Below, in pieces: positions 8,557 to 17,400 of a stretch of DNA of 64,000 nucleotides. The notes under the pieces were generated by a model. It saw nothing but the letters and a program-made list of their open reading frames with translations. It did no database searches and was not told where the DNA came from. The number at the start of each line of letters is the position of its first letter. The stretch's first letter is position 1. A program made the position numbers and the translations under genes. The DNA comes from Photobacterium gaetbulicola Gung47 (GTDB lineage Bacteria > Pseudomonadota > Gammaproteobacteria > Enterobacterales > Vibrionaceae): contig CP005973.1 in the NCBI GenBank assembly GCA_000940995.1, positions 1,550,001 to 1,614,000 of the forward strand, read 5' to 3'.

Positions 8557-10080
8557 TTACGCAAAGCCTGTTATGTGAGCAATTACTACAATCACACTCG
8601 ACAACACAAACAACAGAGCGATGAAGCGCCAGCAGAACTTTGCCCAGTCCCCCCAGTCGATGCGGCACACGCCCAGTGTTGCCATCAGTGATGCCGAAGT
8701 TGGCACGATGATATTAGTAAAGCCATCCCCCAGCTGGAACGCCAGTACCGCAACCTGACGAGTGACACCGGCCAAGTCAGCCAGCGGGGCCATCAAAGGC
8801 ATGGTCAGTGCCGCTTGTCCCGAGCCCGACGTCACAAAGAAGTTAAACACCGACTGGAAAACGTACATCAGCCATGCAGCCATCACTTCCGGCAGTGAGC
8901 CGATTACGTTACCCGCACTGCTGAGGATCGAGTTCAATACACTGGCTTCGGTGGCATCACCGCCACCACCTAGGATCAATAGGATCCCCTTGGCACTACC
9001 GACCAGCAGCGCCGGTGCTAGCATGATGCTCGCACCGTCTTTAAACGCATCAGCCATATCATTGACGGTCATGCCGTTGAGGCGGAAAGCTACACCAATC
9101 AAGCCCGCGACAAAGCCCATGGTAAAGAACTGCGAGGCAATTTCAGGAATGTACCAAGCATGGGCAACTACCCCCCAGATCACCCATACCATTGTGGCAA
9201 CCACGGTCAGCATGACCAGGGTATCGCCCAGGTTCCAGCGCGATGCCGTTACCGAGGCCTCCTGTGTTTTGAAGTGGACATCGCCTTTGATACTGAAAGA
9301 CTTGGACGGATCTTTTTTCACCCCGTTGGCGTACCACATGGTAAATGCGATACCGATAATGGTGAACATAATCCACAGGCCAATACGCACCGAAGCACCA
9401 GATAGTACCGGCACGCCAGCGATCCCCTGGGCGACTGCGACCGAAAACGGGTTCATCCATGAAGCAGCGAAGCCAATCTGGGTCGCGACGTAGGTAACCA
9501 TCACGGTGGTAATGCCGTCATAGCCAATTCTGACCATCAGCGGGGCGATAATAATCGCGAACGCAACGGCCTCTTCGCCCATTCCGAATACTGCGCCGCC
9601 AAGAGAAAATAAGGAAAACAGCACCGGAATAAACAGGGACTCACTGCCCTTGGTACGGTCAATCAGGCGCAGGATACCATTATCAATCGTACCGGTACGC
9701 ATCACGATGCCAAACGCGCCGCCAATCACCAGCATAAACATGATAACGCCGATAGCCGAACCCCATTTCGAGCCGGAAACCAACCCTTCGAACACGAAGT
9801 TCATCAGGCCAATACCACCTCCGCTGGCAAACAGCCCGACACTGTTGTAGACCAACTCGCCATGCTCATCCGTCGCGTAAGTAAACGATTCTGGGTCGAG
9901 TACGGTACGGGTCTTCTCGGCACCGTCAGCAATATAGGAAATGGCTTGGGTTTCAAACATACCTGCCGGTACGACATAGGTCAGTGCTGTCGCCAGCAGA
10001 CCAATGAAAAAGATCAGTACCAGAGTATCTGGCATTTTCCAGGTTTTGATTTGGACAACGTCCGATGTTGTATCGCTCAT
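8557..10080 (-). CDS. YfcC-family transporter (DcuC-like carrier)
   Basis: A 507-residue polytopic inner-membrane protein of the YfcC family in the ion-transporter superfamily that includes DcuC and short-chain fatty acid or arginine carriers. The N-terminus KTWKMPDTLVLIFFIGLLATALTYVVPAG is typical: a cytoplasmic lead, then the first helix ending in VPAG. About 12 hydrophobic segments follow, with conserved features such as GMGEEAVAFAII and the C-terminal FQLGDGFTNIIVPTSAS block. ATG 10080 is preceded by a GAAG ribosome site. The downstream deacylase gene suggests the cargo is an N-acyl amino acid, dipeptide or dicarboxylate. That is inference; the family has few characterised members. Confidence 0.87.
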   Translation of the reverse strand: MSDTTSDVVQIKTWKMPDTLVLIFFIGLLATALTYVVPAGMFETQAISYIADGAEKTRTVLDPESFTYATDEHGELVYNSVGLFASGGGIGLMNFVFEGLVSGSKWGSAIGVIMFMLVIGGAFGIVMRTGTIDNGILRLIDRTKGSESLFIPVLFSLFSLGGAVFGMGEEAVAFAIIIAPLMVRIGYDGITTVMVTYVATQIGFAASWMNPFSVAVAQGIAGVPVLSGASVRIGLWIMFTIIGIAFTMWYANGVKKDPSKSFSIKGDVHFKTQEASVTASRWNLGDTLVMLTVVATMVWVIWGVVAHAWYIPEIASQFFTMGFVAGLIGVAFRLNGMTVNDMADAFKDGASIMLAPALLVGSAKGILLILGGGGDATEASVLNSILSSAGNVIGSLPEVMAAWLMYVFQSVFNFFVTSGSGQAALTMPLMAPLADLAGVTRQVAVLAFQLGDGFTNIIVPTSASLMATLGVCRIDWGDWAKFCWRFIALLFVLSSVIVVIAHITGFA

Positions 10081-10218
10081 TATTATTCTTCATCTACTTC
10101 TTAAAAATGAAGAATAAAATATCGTAAATACTGCATACAAAGTCAATCTCATTTTGCTGAATTGCCACTTTCGTAGAGTTATCAACCAAGAAAAAATGTT
10201 ACTACTTGTTGCTACAAT

Positions 10219-10245
10219 AAAAAAAGCGCACCCATTAGGTGCGCT
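10219..10245 (-). terminator. Terminator of the GH20 hexosaminidase gene
   Basis: An 8-bp stem (AGCGCACC / GGTGCGCT, 5-base loop) followed on the minus strand by seven T residues, starting 32 bases beyond the GH20 stop codon. A textbook intrinsic terminator. Confidence 0.88.
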
Positions 10246-10276
10246 CAAGCTTTTGTATTAATAAAACTATATGGAG

Positions 10277-12724
10277 CTATTTCTTCATTACGACCAAGTT
10301 TTCCGTCGGTTTGACAATTGCGACGATCGCCTCGTCATAAATTCTTGCTGCATCGCTCAATGTTACTAGGTATGCATTTCGCTCTGTTGTGCTAAGTGTC
10401 TCACCCTGCTCAAGCTTGGCCACCACAGCCAGGCCAATTTCCGCTACAGCTATGGTCTTCTCAGCAATCACAACGCTATCTACCGATGCCACATTGGCAG
10501 CCAAGATTGGTTTGACGGCTTGTGCCGCATTCAATACCTTCGCGTAGTGAGCCTTCAATTCAGCCAGCGCATCATTGTTGCCGTCAGCATACTCGCCAAC
10601 CAGTTTTTCCATTTCATACACCGCATGGCTTTCGACAGGCAGCGCATCAACGAAGCGGTTCAGGCGCTCGTACTGGTTGTAAAGGTCGCCATGGTTCGAA
10701 GTTTGGATCCACTTCTCCCAGTTACGGGCATAGTATTGTGCCGGCTCGGTGTATTCGGCCAGTGCCACCAGCGGCTGGACATCTTTACCGTTTGCCAAGC
10801 GCTTGTACATCATCATGGCCTTGTTGTGGTGCTGAAGGCCTACCGAAATTTCAGACCAGTGATCGATTGCTGCCATTCGCTTGTACATGCTGTCTTCGTC
10901 CGTCAGTTCAGCAGGCGACCAGAAACGCTCGGCAATCGCATAGCTACGTGGCCATAGGCGGTTTTCAACCGTCAGTGAATCATAGTTTTCAGCCCATGCG
11001 GTAATTTCTCCGCCCAGGATCAGTTTCTGCTGCTCCTCGGTTAACTCCGCCGGGTAGCCGCCGTTTGGCTCGGGGATCACTGAGCCTTCGATTGCAGTTC
11101 CTGCGATCAGCTTGCCTGTGGTCGGCCAGCGGACATTACCAATAAGCTGATAGCTCGTTTCAGCCAGCTCAGTGCCAGCGAAAACCAAGTTGAATTCGGT
11201 GTACGACATGAAGTTGTCGAAGTGACCACGGAACACTTTGCCCGGTACATACTCAAGGATGTACACCTCTTCACGTGACTTGCCGTTATAGTCGGTAAAG
11301 GCGCGGAAGTTACCGTCCTTGTCTTCAATGATAGTGATCAGGCCTTTACGCGGGCCCCCCTTAGTACGTGGTTTTTCCCACTCGTAGGTAGCAAACTTTT
11401 CCCCATCATGCAGGTTGTCGTCAACCGTGATACCGGTTGGCATCGGGTCGTTGCGGTAGTGGTAGCTGGTTGGTTGTGGCTGATCAAGGTAGTAGCCCGT
11501 AGATAGGATCCCCTGGTAGCCTTCCTGGGCCGCACGGCCAATACTGTCATGGCCACGCCAACTCTGGATCACAATCGATGTCGGCAGATCTTTATGCCAG
11601 ATTTCATCCCAGCCAATCATCTTCTTACCACGCTCATCAAGCATCTTCTCAACGCGGGCATTGAGGTAAGATTGCAGACCGTGGTTACCGTCTAGGCCTT
11701 TCTCTTTGATATAGGCCTGGATGTCCTCGTTTTCTGTCCACTGGGAGTAATTGGGCTCATCACCACCAATGTGGAAATACTCATCCGGGAAGAGCTCAAC
11801 TACCTCGTCAAACACTTTACCCAAGAAGGTGTACAGCTCAGGGTTAGTCGGATCCATCAGTGGGACAAAGACCCCCCACTCGCGCTGGTGCGGGTAGCTT
11901 TGTCCTTCGCCGCCAGACATCAGCTCTGGATAGGCGTGAGCCACCGCTGAGGCGTGTCCCGGCAATGAAATTTCCGGGATCACCCGAATACCGAGGTTGC
12001 GGGCATAGTCGACCACACCACGGATTTCATCTTTGGTGTAGTAGTCACCGTCAGACGTCATCTGCCATAGCTTCGGATAGCTGTCCAACTGAATACGGAT
12101 CGCCTGATCATCCCAGATATGCCAGTGGAAAATGTTCATCTTGGCTGATGCCATCGCATCGAGCTGGCGCTTAATCACATCAATTTCAACAAAGTGACGC
12201 GAGGTATCGTAGGACACACCACGCCACGGGAAACGCGGCGCATCTTCAATCGTCACTTCCGGCACAAAATAGCCCGTGCTGTCGGTTTCAACCAACTGAA
12301 GCAGGGTCTCGATACCTCGGATAGCGCCGTAAGGGCGCTCAGAGGCCAACACAATCTTGCCGTTGTCGGCCGTCAGGGTATAGGACTCGTCCGCCTCAAC
12401 CGTTTGAACTGCTGTTTTCGGCGCCTGCTGGATATCAATCACCAGTGTCGCTTTGTCTTCGCTATCGACATATGGATTGAGCATCGGCACACCCGTCTGG
12501 CGCTCCAGGCGTTTGAGCAATCGCTTGGCGGTAAACGCCACCCGCTCGGACTGGTAGCCTTTGATGAAAACCTTGAAATCACCATCAATCTCGACCTTGC
12601 CTTCACGCAGCTCCACAGAATGTGGATATGGCATTAAATTCAAATCGGTATTTGGTGCAGCGGCATACGCTGCCGACGACAGCATCGAACCTGCAACCAA
12701 AGCAGACAAGATCGTTTTTTTCAT
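10277..12724 (-). CDS. Secreted beta-N-acetylhexosaminidase (GH20)
   Basis: An exported glycoside hydrolase family 20 enzyme that cleaves terminal N-acetylglucosamine from chitooligosaccharides and similar glycans. Residues 1-22 are a signal peptide (SSAAYA cleavage area). Residues ~25-160 form the GH20 accessory domain, and the catalytic barrel begins at FPWRGVSYDTSRHF (~166). The catalytic Asp322-Glu323 pair sits in the FHIGGDEPNY motif, which drives substrate-assisted catalysis. The HWHIWDDQAIRI and IPEISLPGHASA barrel motifs are intact. The ~200-residue tail after the barrel is helical and of unknown use. At 815 residues it is in the range of marine chitobiases. It is transcribed divergently from the yidA-type gene and followed by a strong terminator. 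It would supply GlcNAc during growth on chitin. Confidence 0.93.
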   Translation of the reverse strand: MKKTILSALVAGSMLSSAAYAAAPNTDLNLMPYPHSVELREGKVEIDGDFKVFIKGYQSERVAFTAKRLLKRLERQTGVPMLNPYVDSEDKATLVIDIQQAPKTAVQTVEADESYTLTADNGKIVLASERPYGAIRGIETLLQLVETDSTGYFVPEVTIEDAPRFPWRGVSYDTSRHFVEIDVIKRQLDAMASAKMNIFHWHIWDDQAIRIQLDSYPKLWQMTSDGDYYTKDEIRGVVDYARNLGIRVIPEISLPGHASAVAHAYPELMSGGEGQSYPHQREWGVFVPLMDPTNPELYTFLGKVFDEVVELFPDEYFHIGGDEPNYSQWTENEDIQAYIKEKGLDGNHGLQSYLNARVEKMLDERGKKMIGWDEIWHKDLPTSIVIQSWRGHDSIGRAAQEGYQGILSTGYYLDQPQPTSYHYRNDPMPTGITVDDNLHDGEKFATYEWEKPRTKGGPRKGLITIIEDKDGNFRAFTDYNGKSREEVYILEYVPGKVFRGHFDNFMSYTEFNLVFAGTELAETSYQLIGNVRWPTTGKLIAGTAIEGSVIPEPNGGYPAELTEEQQKLILGGEITAWAENYDSLTVENRLWPRSYAIAERFWSPAELTDEDSMYKRMAAIDHWSEISVGLQHHNKAMMMYKRLANGKDVQPLVALAEYTEPAQYYARNWEKWIQTSNHGDLYNQYERLNRFVDALPVESHAVYEMEKLVGEYADGNNDALAELKAHYAKVLNAAQAVKPILAANVASVDSVVIAEKTIAVAEIGLAVVAKLEQGETLSTTERNAYLVTLSDAARIYDEAIVAIVKPTENLVVMKK

Positions 12725-13205
12725 GATTATTCCTCAGACATACTCATCATAATTGTTGGGGCTGATACCCAGCATGATTGATTGGGGTAGGGCTGGATAC
12801 CACTCTCACTCCCCCCTTGTGGGTTGAAGAAATATTAAATTCGCCATGCGAATTAAACAGTGAGAAAAGCCACAAATCCCTTTGAGTTGTTTGATAGTTT
12901 CACACATATCGTAGGCGGAAAGGCCAATATACACCGATAAAACAACCACTTAATACATGTTAGAAACCAAGCTGAACACACTTTGATTTTATGATTATTT
13001 TCATAAACTTATACCTCCCTCCCATTTCCAAACAAGTAACAATTTGTAATGCTGCATTTCTCAAAACCCAGTGCACGGTACTCTCAGTTGACACACATCA
13101 AGCCAGTCCTGAAATGTCACACTAACATCATCAAAGGGTGTCGAGTTGATCACAAAAATTGATTAGTATGCGGGCTCTGAAATTTTTCACGGATTGGACG
13201 AATCA
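12725..13205. promoter_or_regulatory. Divergent intergenic region between the GH20 and YidA-type genes
   Basis: About 480 bp without a convincing gene. It is AT-rich and must carry both promoters. One imperfect CRP-like palindrome is visible at 13139-13154 (TGTCG, 6 bases, TCACA), with one perfect half-site. I could not place a -35/-10 pair with good spacing. Confidence 0.35.
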
Positions 13206-14018
13206 ATGTATAAACTGGTTGCCCTTGATATGGATGGCACACTGCTTAACTCGCAGAAAGCCATTTCACCTCGAACCAAACAAGCTATCCAGGCTGCTCG
13301 CGACTGCGGTGTGCAAGTGGTCCTAGCTTCCGGCCGCCCACTGGAGGGCATGACCAAGTACCTCGATGAACTGGGTATGACGGGCGAAAAAGATTATGTC
13401 CTTAGCTACAATGCATCTTTGGTGCAACGTGTTGCTAGCAAAACAGTGATCCGCAAACAGATCATGACAGGCCGAGATGCGAAGAATATCGCCAGCCTGG
13501 CCAATGATTTCGGTACTTTCATTCATGCCTTTACCCCTGAACGCGGTTTGATCACGCCAGAGAACAACCCGTATACCGATCATGAATCAGTGATCAACGG
13601 CGTACCGACGACAGTGCTTGATTTTGCCGAGCTTGCCGACGACGAAGAAGTGATCAAAGTAATGATGGTCGCGGATCCGGAAATCCTAACAGCAGCGATC
13701 AACCAACTGCCTGCGAGCCTCTACGACCAGTACACCGTGGTGCAAAGTGCCCCTTTCTTCCTCGAGCTGATGAACCCGAACAGCAACAAAGGCACTGGCG
13801 TTGCTATGCTTGCCGAGCATTTGGGCCTGGACGCTAGCGAAGTGATTTGCATGGGTGATGCTGGCAATGATCACCACATGATTAAATTCGCCGGTCTGGG
13901 TGTGGCAATGGGCAACGCCACCGACGATATCAAAGCGATTGCCAACCACGTCACCGACACCAACGACAACGACGGTGTGGCGAAAGTGATTGAAGAGTTT
14001 GTGCTAAAAAACGCCTAA
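13206..14018 (+). CDS. yidA: Cof-type HAD-IIB sugar-phosphate phosphatase (YidA)
   Basis: A cytoplasmic haloacid-dehalogenase phosphatase with a broad preference for sugar phosphates. All four HAD motifs are visible: motif I LVALDMDGTLLNS at the N-terminus (nucleophile and acid Asp residues), motif II LASGRP, a conserved Lys in NSNKGTG, and motif IV MGDAGNDHHMI. The Cof/IIB cap lies between motifs II and III. It matches E. coli YidA along its length (SAPFFLELM, VAMGNA blocks). I start at ATG 13206, giving MYKLVALDMDG as in the family; the frame also has a TTG at 13194. A strong hairpin follows the gene at 14034. No operon partner; the divergent GH20 gene may share regulation. Confidence 0.92.
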   Translation: MYKLVALDMDGTLLNSQKAISPRTKQAIQAARDCGVQVVLASGRPLEGMTKYLDELGMTGEKDYVLSYNASLVQRVASKTVIRKQIMTGRDAKNIASLANDFGTFIHAFTPERGLITPENNPYTDHESVINGVPTTVLDFAELADDEEVIKVMMVADPEILTAAINQLPASLYDQYTVVQSAPFFLELMNPNSNKGTGVAMLAEHLGLDASEVICMGDAGNDHHMIKFAGLGVAMGNATDDIKAIANHVTDTNDNDGVAKVIEEFVLKNA

Positions 14019-14033
14019 CTGTCTCAATGTGAG

Positions 14034-14059
14034 GTTAAAGGCAGCCACCTGCCTTTAAC
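14034..14059. terminator. Hairpin between convergent yidA and small membrane protein genes
   Basis: A perfect 11-bp stem (GTTAAAGGCAG / CTGCCTTTAAC) with a CCAC loop. The downstream T-tracts are weak on both strands, so termination is likely but not certain. Confidence 0.6.
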
Positions 14060-14075
14060 TTGCGCATAGCTTAGA

Positions 14076-14363
14076 TTACTTTTTTGCGGAGCGCTTGGTC
14101 TTTATCAGCCACAGAATAAAGCGATAAATCCACCGCCCCACCTTCCCCAACCGGCTACGTGGGTACTGGCTATATGCCATGAGAAATAGTCCTAACACTA
14201 AAATCATTGGCCGGATATACCACAGTTCAGTAATTGCTTTTCTATTAATCGAGCTTGTCGATTCAACAGTAAAATCAATCAGCCATAGAATTAGCTGGGA
14301 AAAAACCAATATTGCCCCCCAGAAAAAGACATGTTTCTTCTTAATTCTCATCACTCTTTCCAT
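14076..14363 (-). CDS. Small two-helix membrane protein of unknown function
   Basis: A 95-residue basic protein I do not recognise. It has two hydrophobic segments, about residues 13-30 (FFWGAILVFSQLILWLIDF) and 48-64 (YIRPMILVLGLFLMAY), and a Lys/Arg-rich tail ending in KTKRSAKK. This is consistent with a two-pass inner-membrane protein. The start may be ATG 14363 or the ATG at 14351 (MRIKKKH). It is bounded by hairpins on both sides, which supports an independent transcription unit. It is the only good frame in this stretch. Function unknown. Confidence 0.55.
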   Translation of the reverse strand: MERVMRIKKKHVFFWGAILVFSQLILWLIDFTVESTSSINRKAITELWYIRPMILVLGLFLMAYSQYPRSRLGKVGRWIYRFILWLIKTKRSAKK

Positions 14364-14385
14364 GAACGTCTCACCAAAGCAAACA

Positions 14386-14415
14386 AGAAAGGCCGATGAA
14401 TCGGCCTTTCTTTTT
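14386..14415. terminator. Bidirectional terminator upstream of the small membrane gene and downstream of the giant lipoprotein gene
   Basis: A 12-bp perfect inverted repeat (AGAAAGGCCGAT / ATCGGCCTTTCT) with T-runs outside both arms. It lies 26 bases after the stop of the minus-strand giant lipoprotein gene, where it should stop transcription from that gene. Confidence 0.8.
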
Positions 14416-14440
14416 ACACATCACTACTTACCAGCAAGGG

Positions 14441-17400
14441 CTATTCATCCCATAAGATAGGCACTGGCATTCCAGCCCTGCGCAGTGATTTGGTCCCTGC
14501 TTTCGCTGGCGCTACCGGCTGAACTTCAACCGAATACCGCTTCACTTTACCTGCCGTGAGATCCGAGCCTGTCATCGCATCACCGCTGATCAAGGTCACT
14601 CCTGCCGGGAACGAGACGTAGTAAGTACCGATCCGGTCAGGGGCAGTGATACCGTGCAATTCAACCTGGTGCACCCCCGGCGTCAGCGGCACATCGGCAC
14701 TGACCGAACGGGAGGGGCTTGCCATTGTGCGGATCAGCTGGCCATTAACATACAAGGCATAAGTGTCATCATTCGCTGCACCGTTATCACCAAACGTAAA
14801 GGTGTAAGTCTGCTGCTCCAGCTCAAACGGCAACGTATTGCTCTGCTGGGTGCCGTTGACATTCACAACCTCGGCCCATACGTCACCCGTCTCAGCACCA
14901 TTTGGCACCACAACTGTCAGCTCCGAAGGCGTCGCTCCAGTGATCATCGCGGCAACAGGCTGTCCCTCATCACCGGTGAAAAATACCCGATTATCGGTAA
15001 TGATCCGCGAGAAACCGGCACCTGAGATGGTTACCGTTTCTCCCCATGCCCCGGTCGAAGGATCAAGTGCTGAAAGTGTCAGCTCCTTCACCAGCTCAAT
15101 CGTGAACTGGGTATCCAGCTTAACCTCTACCAAGTCATCAACAAACGGATCCCTGTCTAGACGGTGGTGGGATAACTTCACCGATAACGGTGACTCGGCC
15201 TTATCAAGGTAATCCGCAGGCAGGCGAACTTTCAGCGGGGACACCGGTGCTGTCAATCCCGCTCCCACGATGTACGACTCATAAGTTGGCGCGTCATCGG
15301 TATGGATTTCCTGCTTGCTATCAGTAAAGGTCACTGAAGGTTTGTGGGTCGTCGCACCGAAAATACTGCCTTTAATAACCGGGTCTAAACCCTGCCCTTT
15401 CAGGGCTACATCTTTTGGCTCGCCATCAACCATGATCACTGCCGGTGTTACTTCCTCGACCGAAATCGGGAAGTTCACCCGGAACTCGAGGTAGCTACTA
15501 GTGGTGGCAATATCTGTCGCCAGCTTGCCCAAATCCACCGCGGTGCCACCTACCGAAACCACCGTCGCCGCACTTCCCCAAGGTGTCAATTTCATGCCCA
15601 ATGCAACCGCCATCTTCTTAACAACAGCTGGCCCCTGGTTTACCGCGACAGCTTTGACAATAGCTTCATAGGTAGACGCTTCTGATTTTTTGATCATAGC
15701 CTCTACGCCTTCAGCAAAGCCACTTACGGTGCCCTTGCTCCAGCCTGACTCAACGGCATCAACTAGACCATATTGGAACAGGATGTCCAACACTGTACTG
15801 GTAGTGCTATCTGTCATTCGCAGCCCTACCACAGTATTGACCACCGGAACAAATGCCTGACTCATGAAAGTACGTACTGCCAATTTATATGATGGCGAAT
15901 TTTTATAGATATGCCATACCTCTCCTTTGAAACCTGGCGTGTACAATCGTAGATCTGCCGAGCGGTGTTTGAGATCTTCCGTCTTCATATTGGCATTGTA
16001 GAAGCTGAAGATCCCGCTCTGTGGGGCGAGCAAGTCAGAGGAGAAATAGCTGTTAGCATAATCCCGGATGATCTTGCCATTGTAAGCATTGAGCAGCTTA
16101 TAATCGGCAAACATCATCGTATCATTTTCAATATCAATTTTACCGTTGACGCTGTCACCAGCGTCTTGGAAGCTGACTCCGAAATCTTGCTGGAAAGGCT
16201 GTGGCGTCACTTCTGCGCCGCCAGCTTGGCTTGCATAAGCAACGATTGACTTAGCACTCACCAGCGCCGCTGTTTTTTGGCGTATCTGCCCCTGAGACAG
16301 CGCAGAATCTACAGCGCTACCAGCCGTTTCGATAGCCTTCAGGAACATTTCGGTAAAGTCTGCCCGGCGGTAGTCTTCGAGGTAGTACGGATCTTGCCCT
16401 AGCTTCTCGTCAAGGTAATCACCAAATGCCCGAGTCGAGTTTAGCAATACGTCCATCACTGCACGCTGGTCATCAGCATGGATCGTTGCCTCTAACCCCA
16501 TGCTGGTATATACCAAGCCAGCCGCCATGGTATAGGGGCTGATTTCAATACTACCCTGCCCCGGCAGCACGACACCACTTAGGAAAATCGCCGGCTCCCT
16601 ACCTGCTTGTTCAGGTGCAAACAGGTGGACAGTCGTTGCTCCCTGGTTCCGTGTTGGCAGGACGAAGCTGCCATTAGCGGCAACAGCGCTGTCTGAAGAC
16701 CCCAGAAACTCAGCTGTTAGCTGATCAAAGGCCAAGGTCGACCCCGATGGCAAGACGACACTGCCTCCCGTCTGCTGGCGAACCTCAACGGGCAGGCGGT
16801 TAGAGATCTCGTCGCTAACCACGGCAATCACGCCACTGGCAGCATCCAGCGGAAGGGTAACCCGGATACGATTATTGGAAACAGATGTTGGGATCAACTC
16901 CACACCATTCAAGTTCACCCTGACAGATGGCGCACTCAGGTTTATCCCTTGCAAAGTGATGCTCTCACCTGCATAGGCGTAACCCACATCGCCGATGACT
17001 TCCACATCAAACAGCAATGGGCTATCGGCATCCACCACGGTGATCTGGTGAGGGTAGGAGATCTTCCTGCCGTTAGACACTTTGATCTCACCTGATTGCG
17101 CCTTTTGCGGTACGGTGAATGTCAGGACACCTGACTCATCGACTTGTGGTACAAGGTTAAGTAGCTCAGTCCCTTGCTGCCAAGCGATCATTGGTGTTGT
17201 GCCAAACCCTTCACCCTCGAGGCGAATAGTATCTCCACGGCGGGCAACACCTTCTATGGCATGGCTGCCATCAGTGGTGATCACCGTGACAGTTGTGACT
17301 ACCAGGCGACCTTCTTTATCTCCCGGCTCTGCCTGCTCTAGTGGAGACAAACGATCATTGTCATTGATATCCTTGAGGCTATCGTTGTCATCATCAGTAT

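Noticed and set aside
8762..9493. A 243-codon plus-strand frame opposite the YfcC gene
   Set aside because: It is antisense to a well-supported transporter gene and its protein has no recognisable domain; its composition reflects the codon structure of the other strand.
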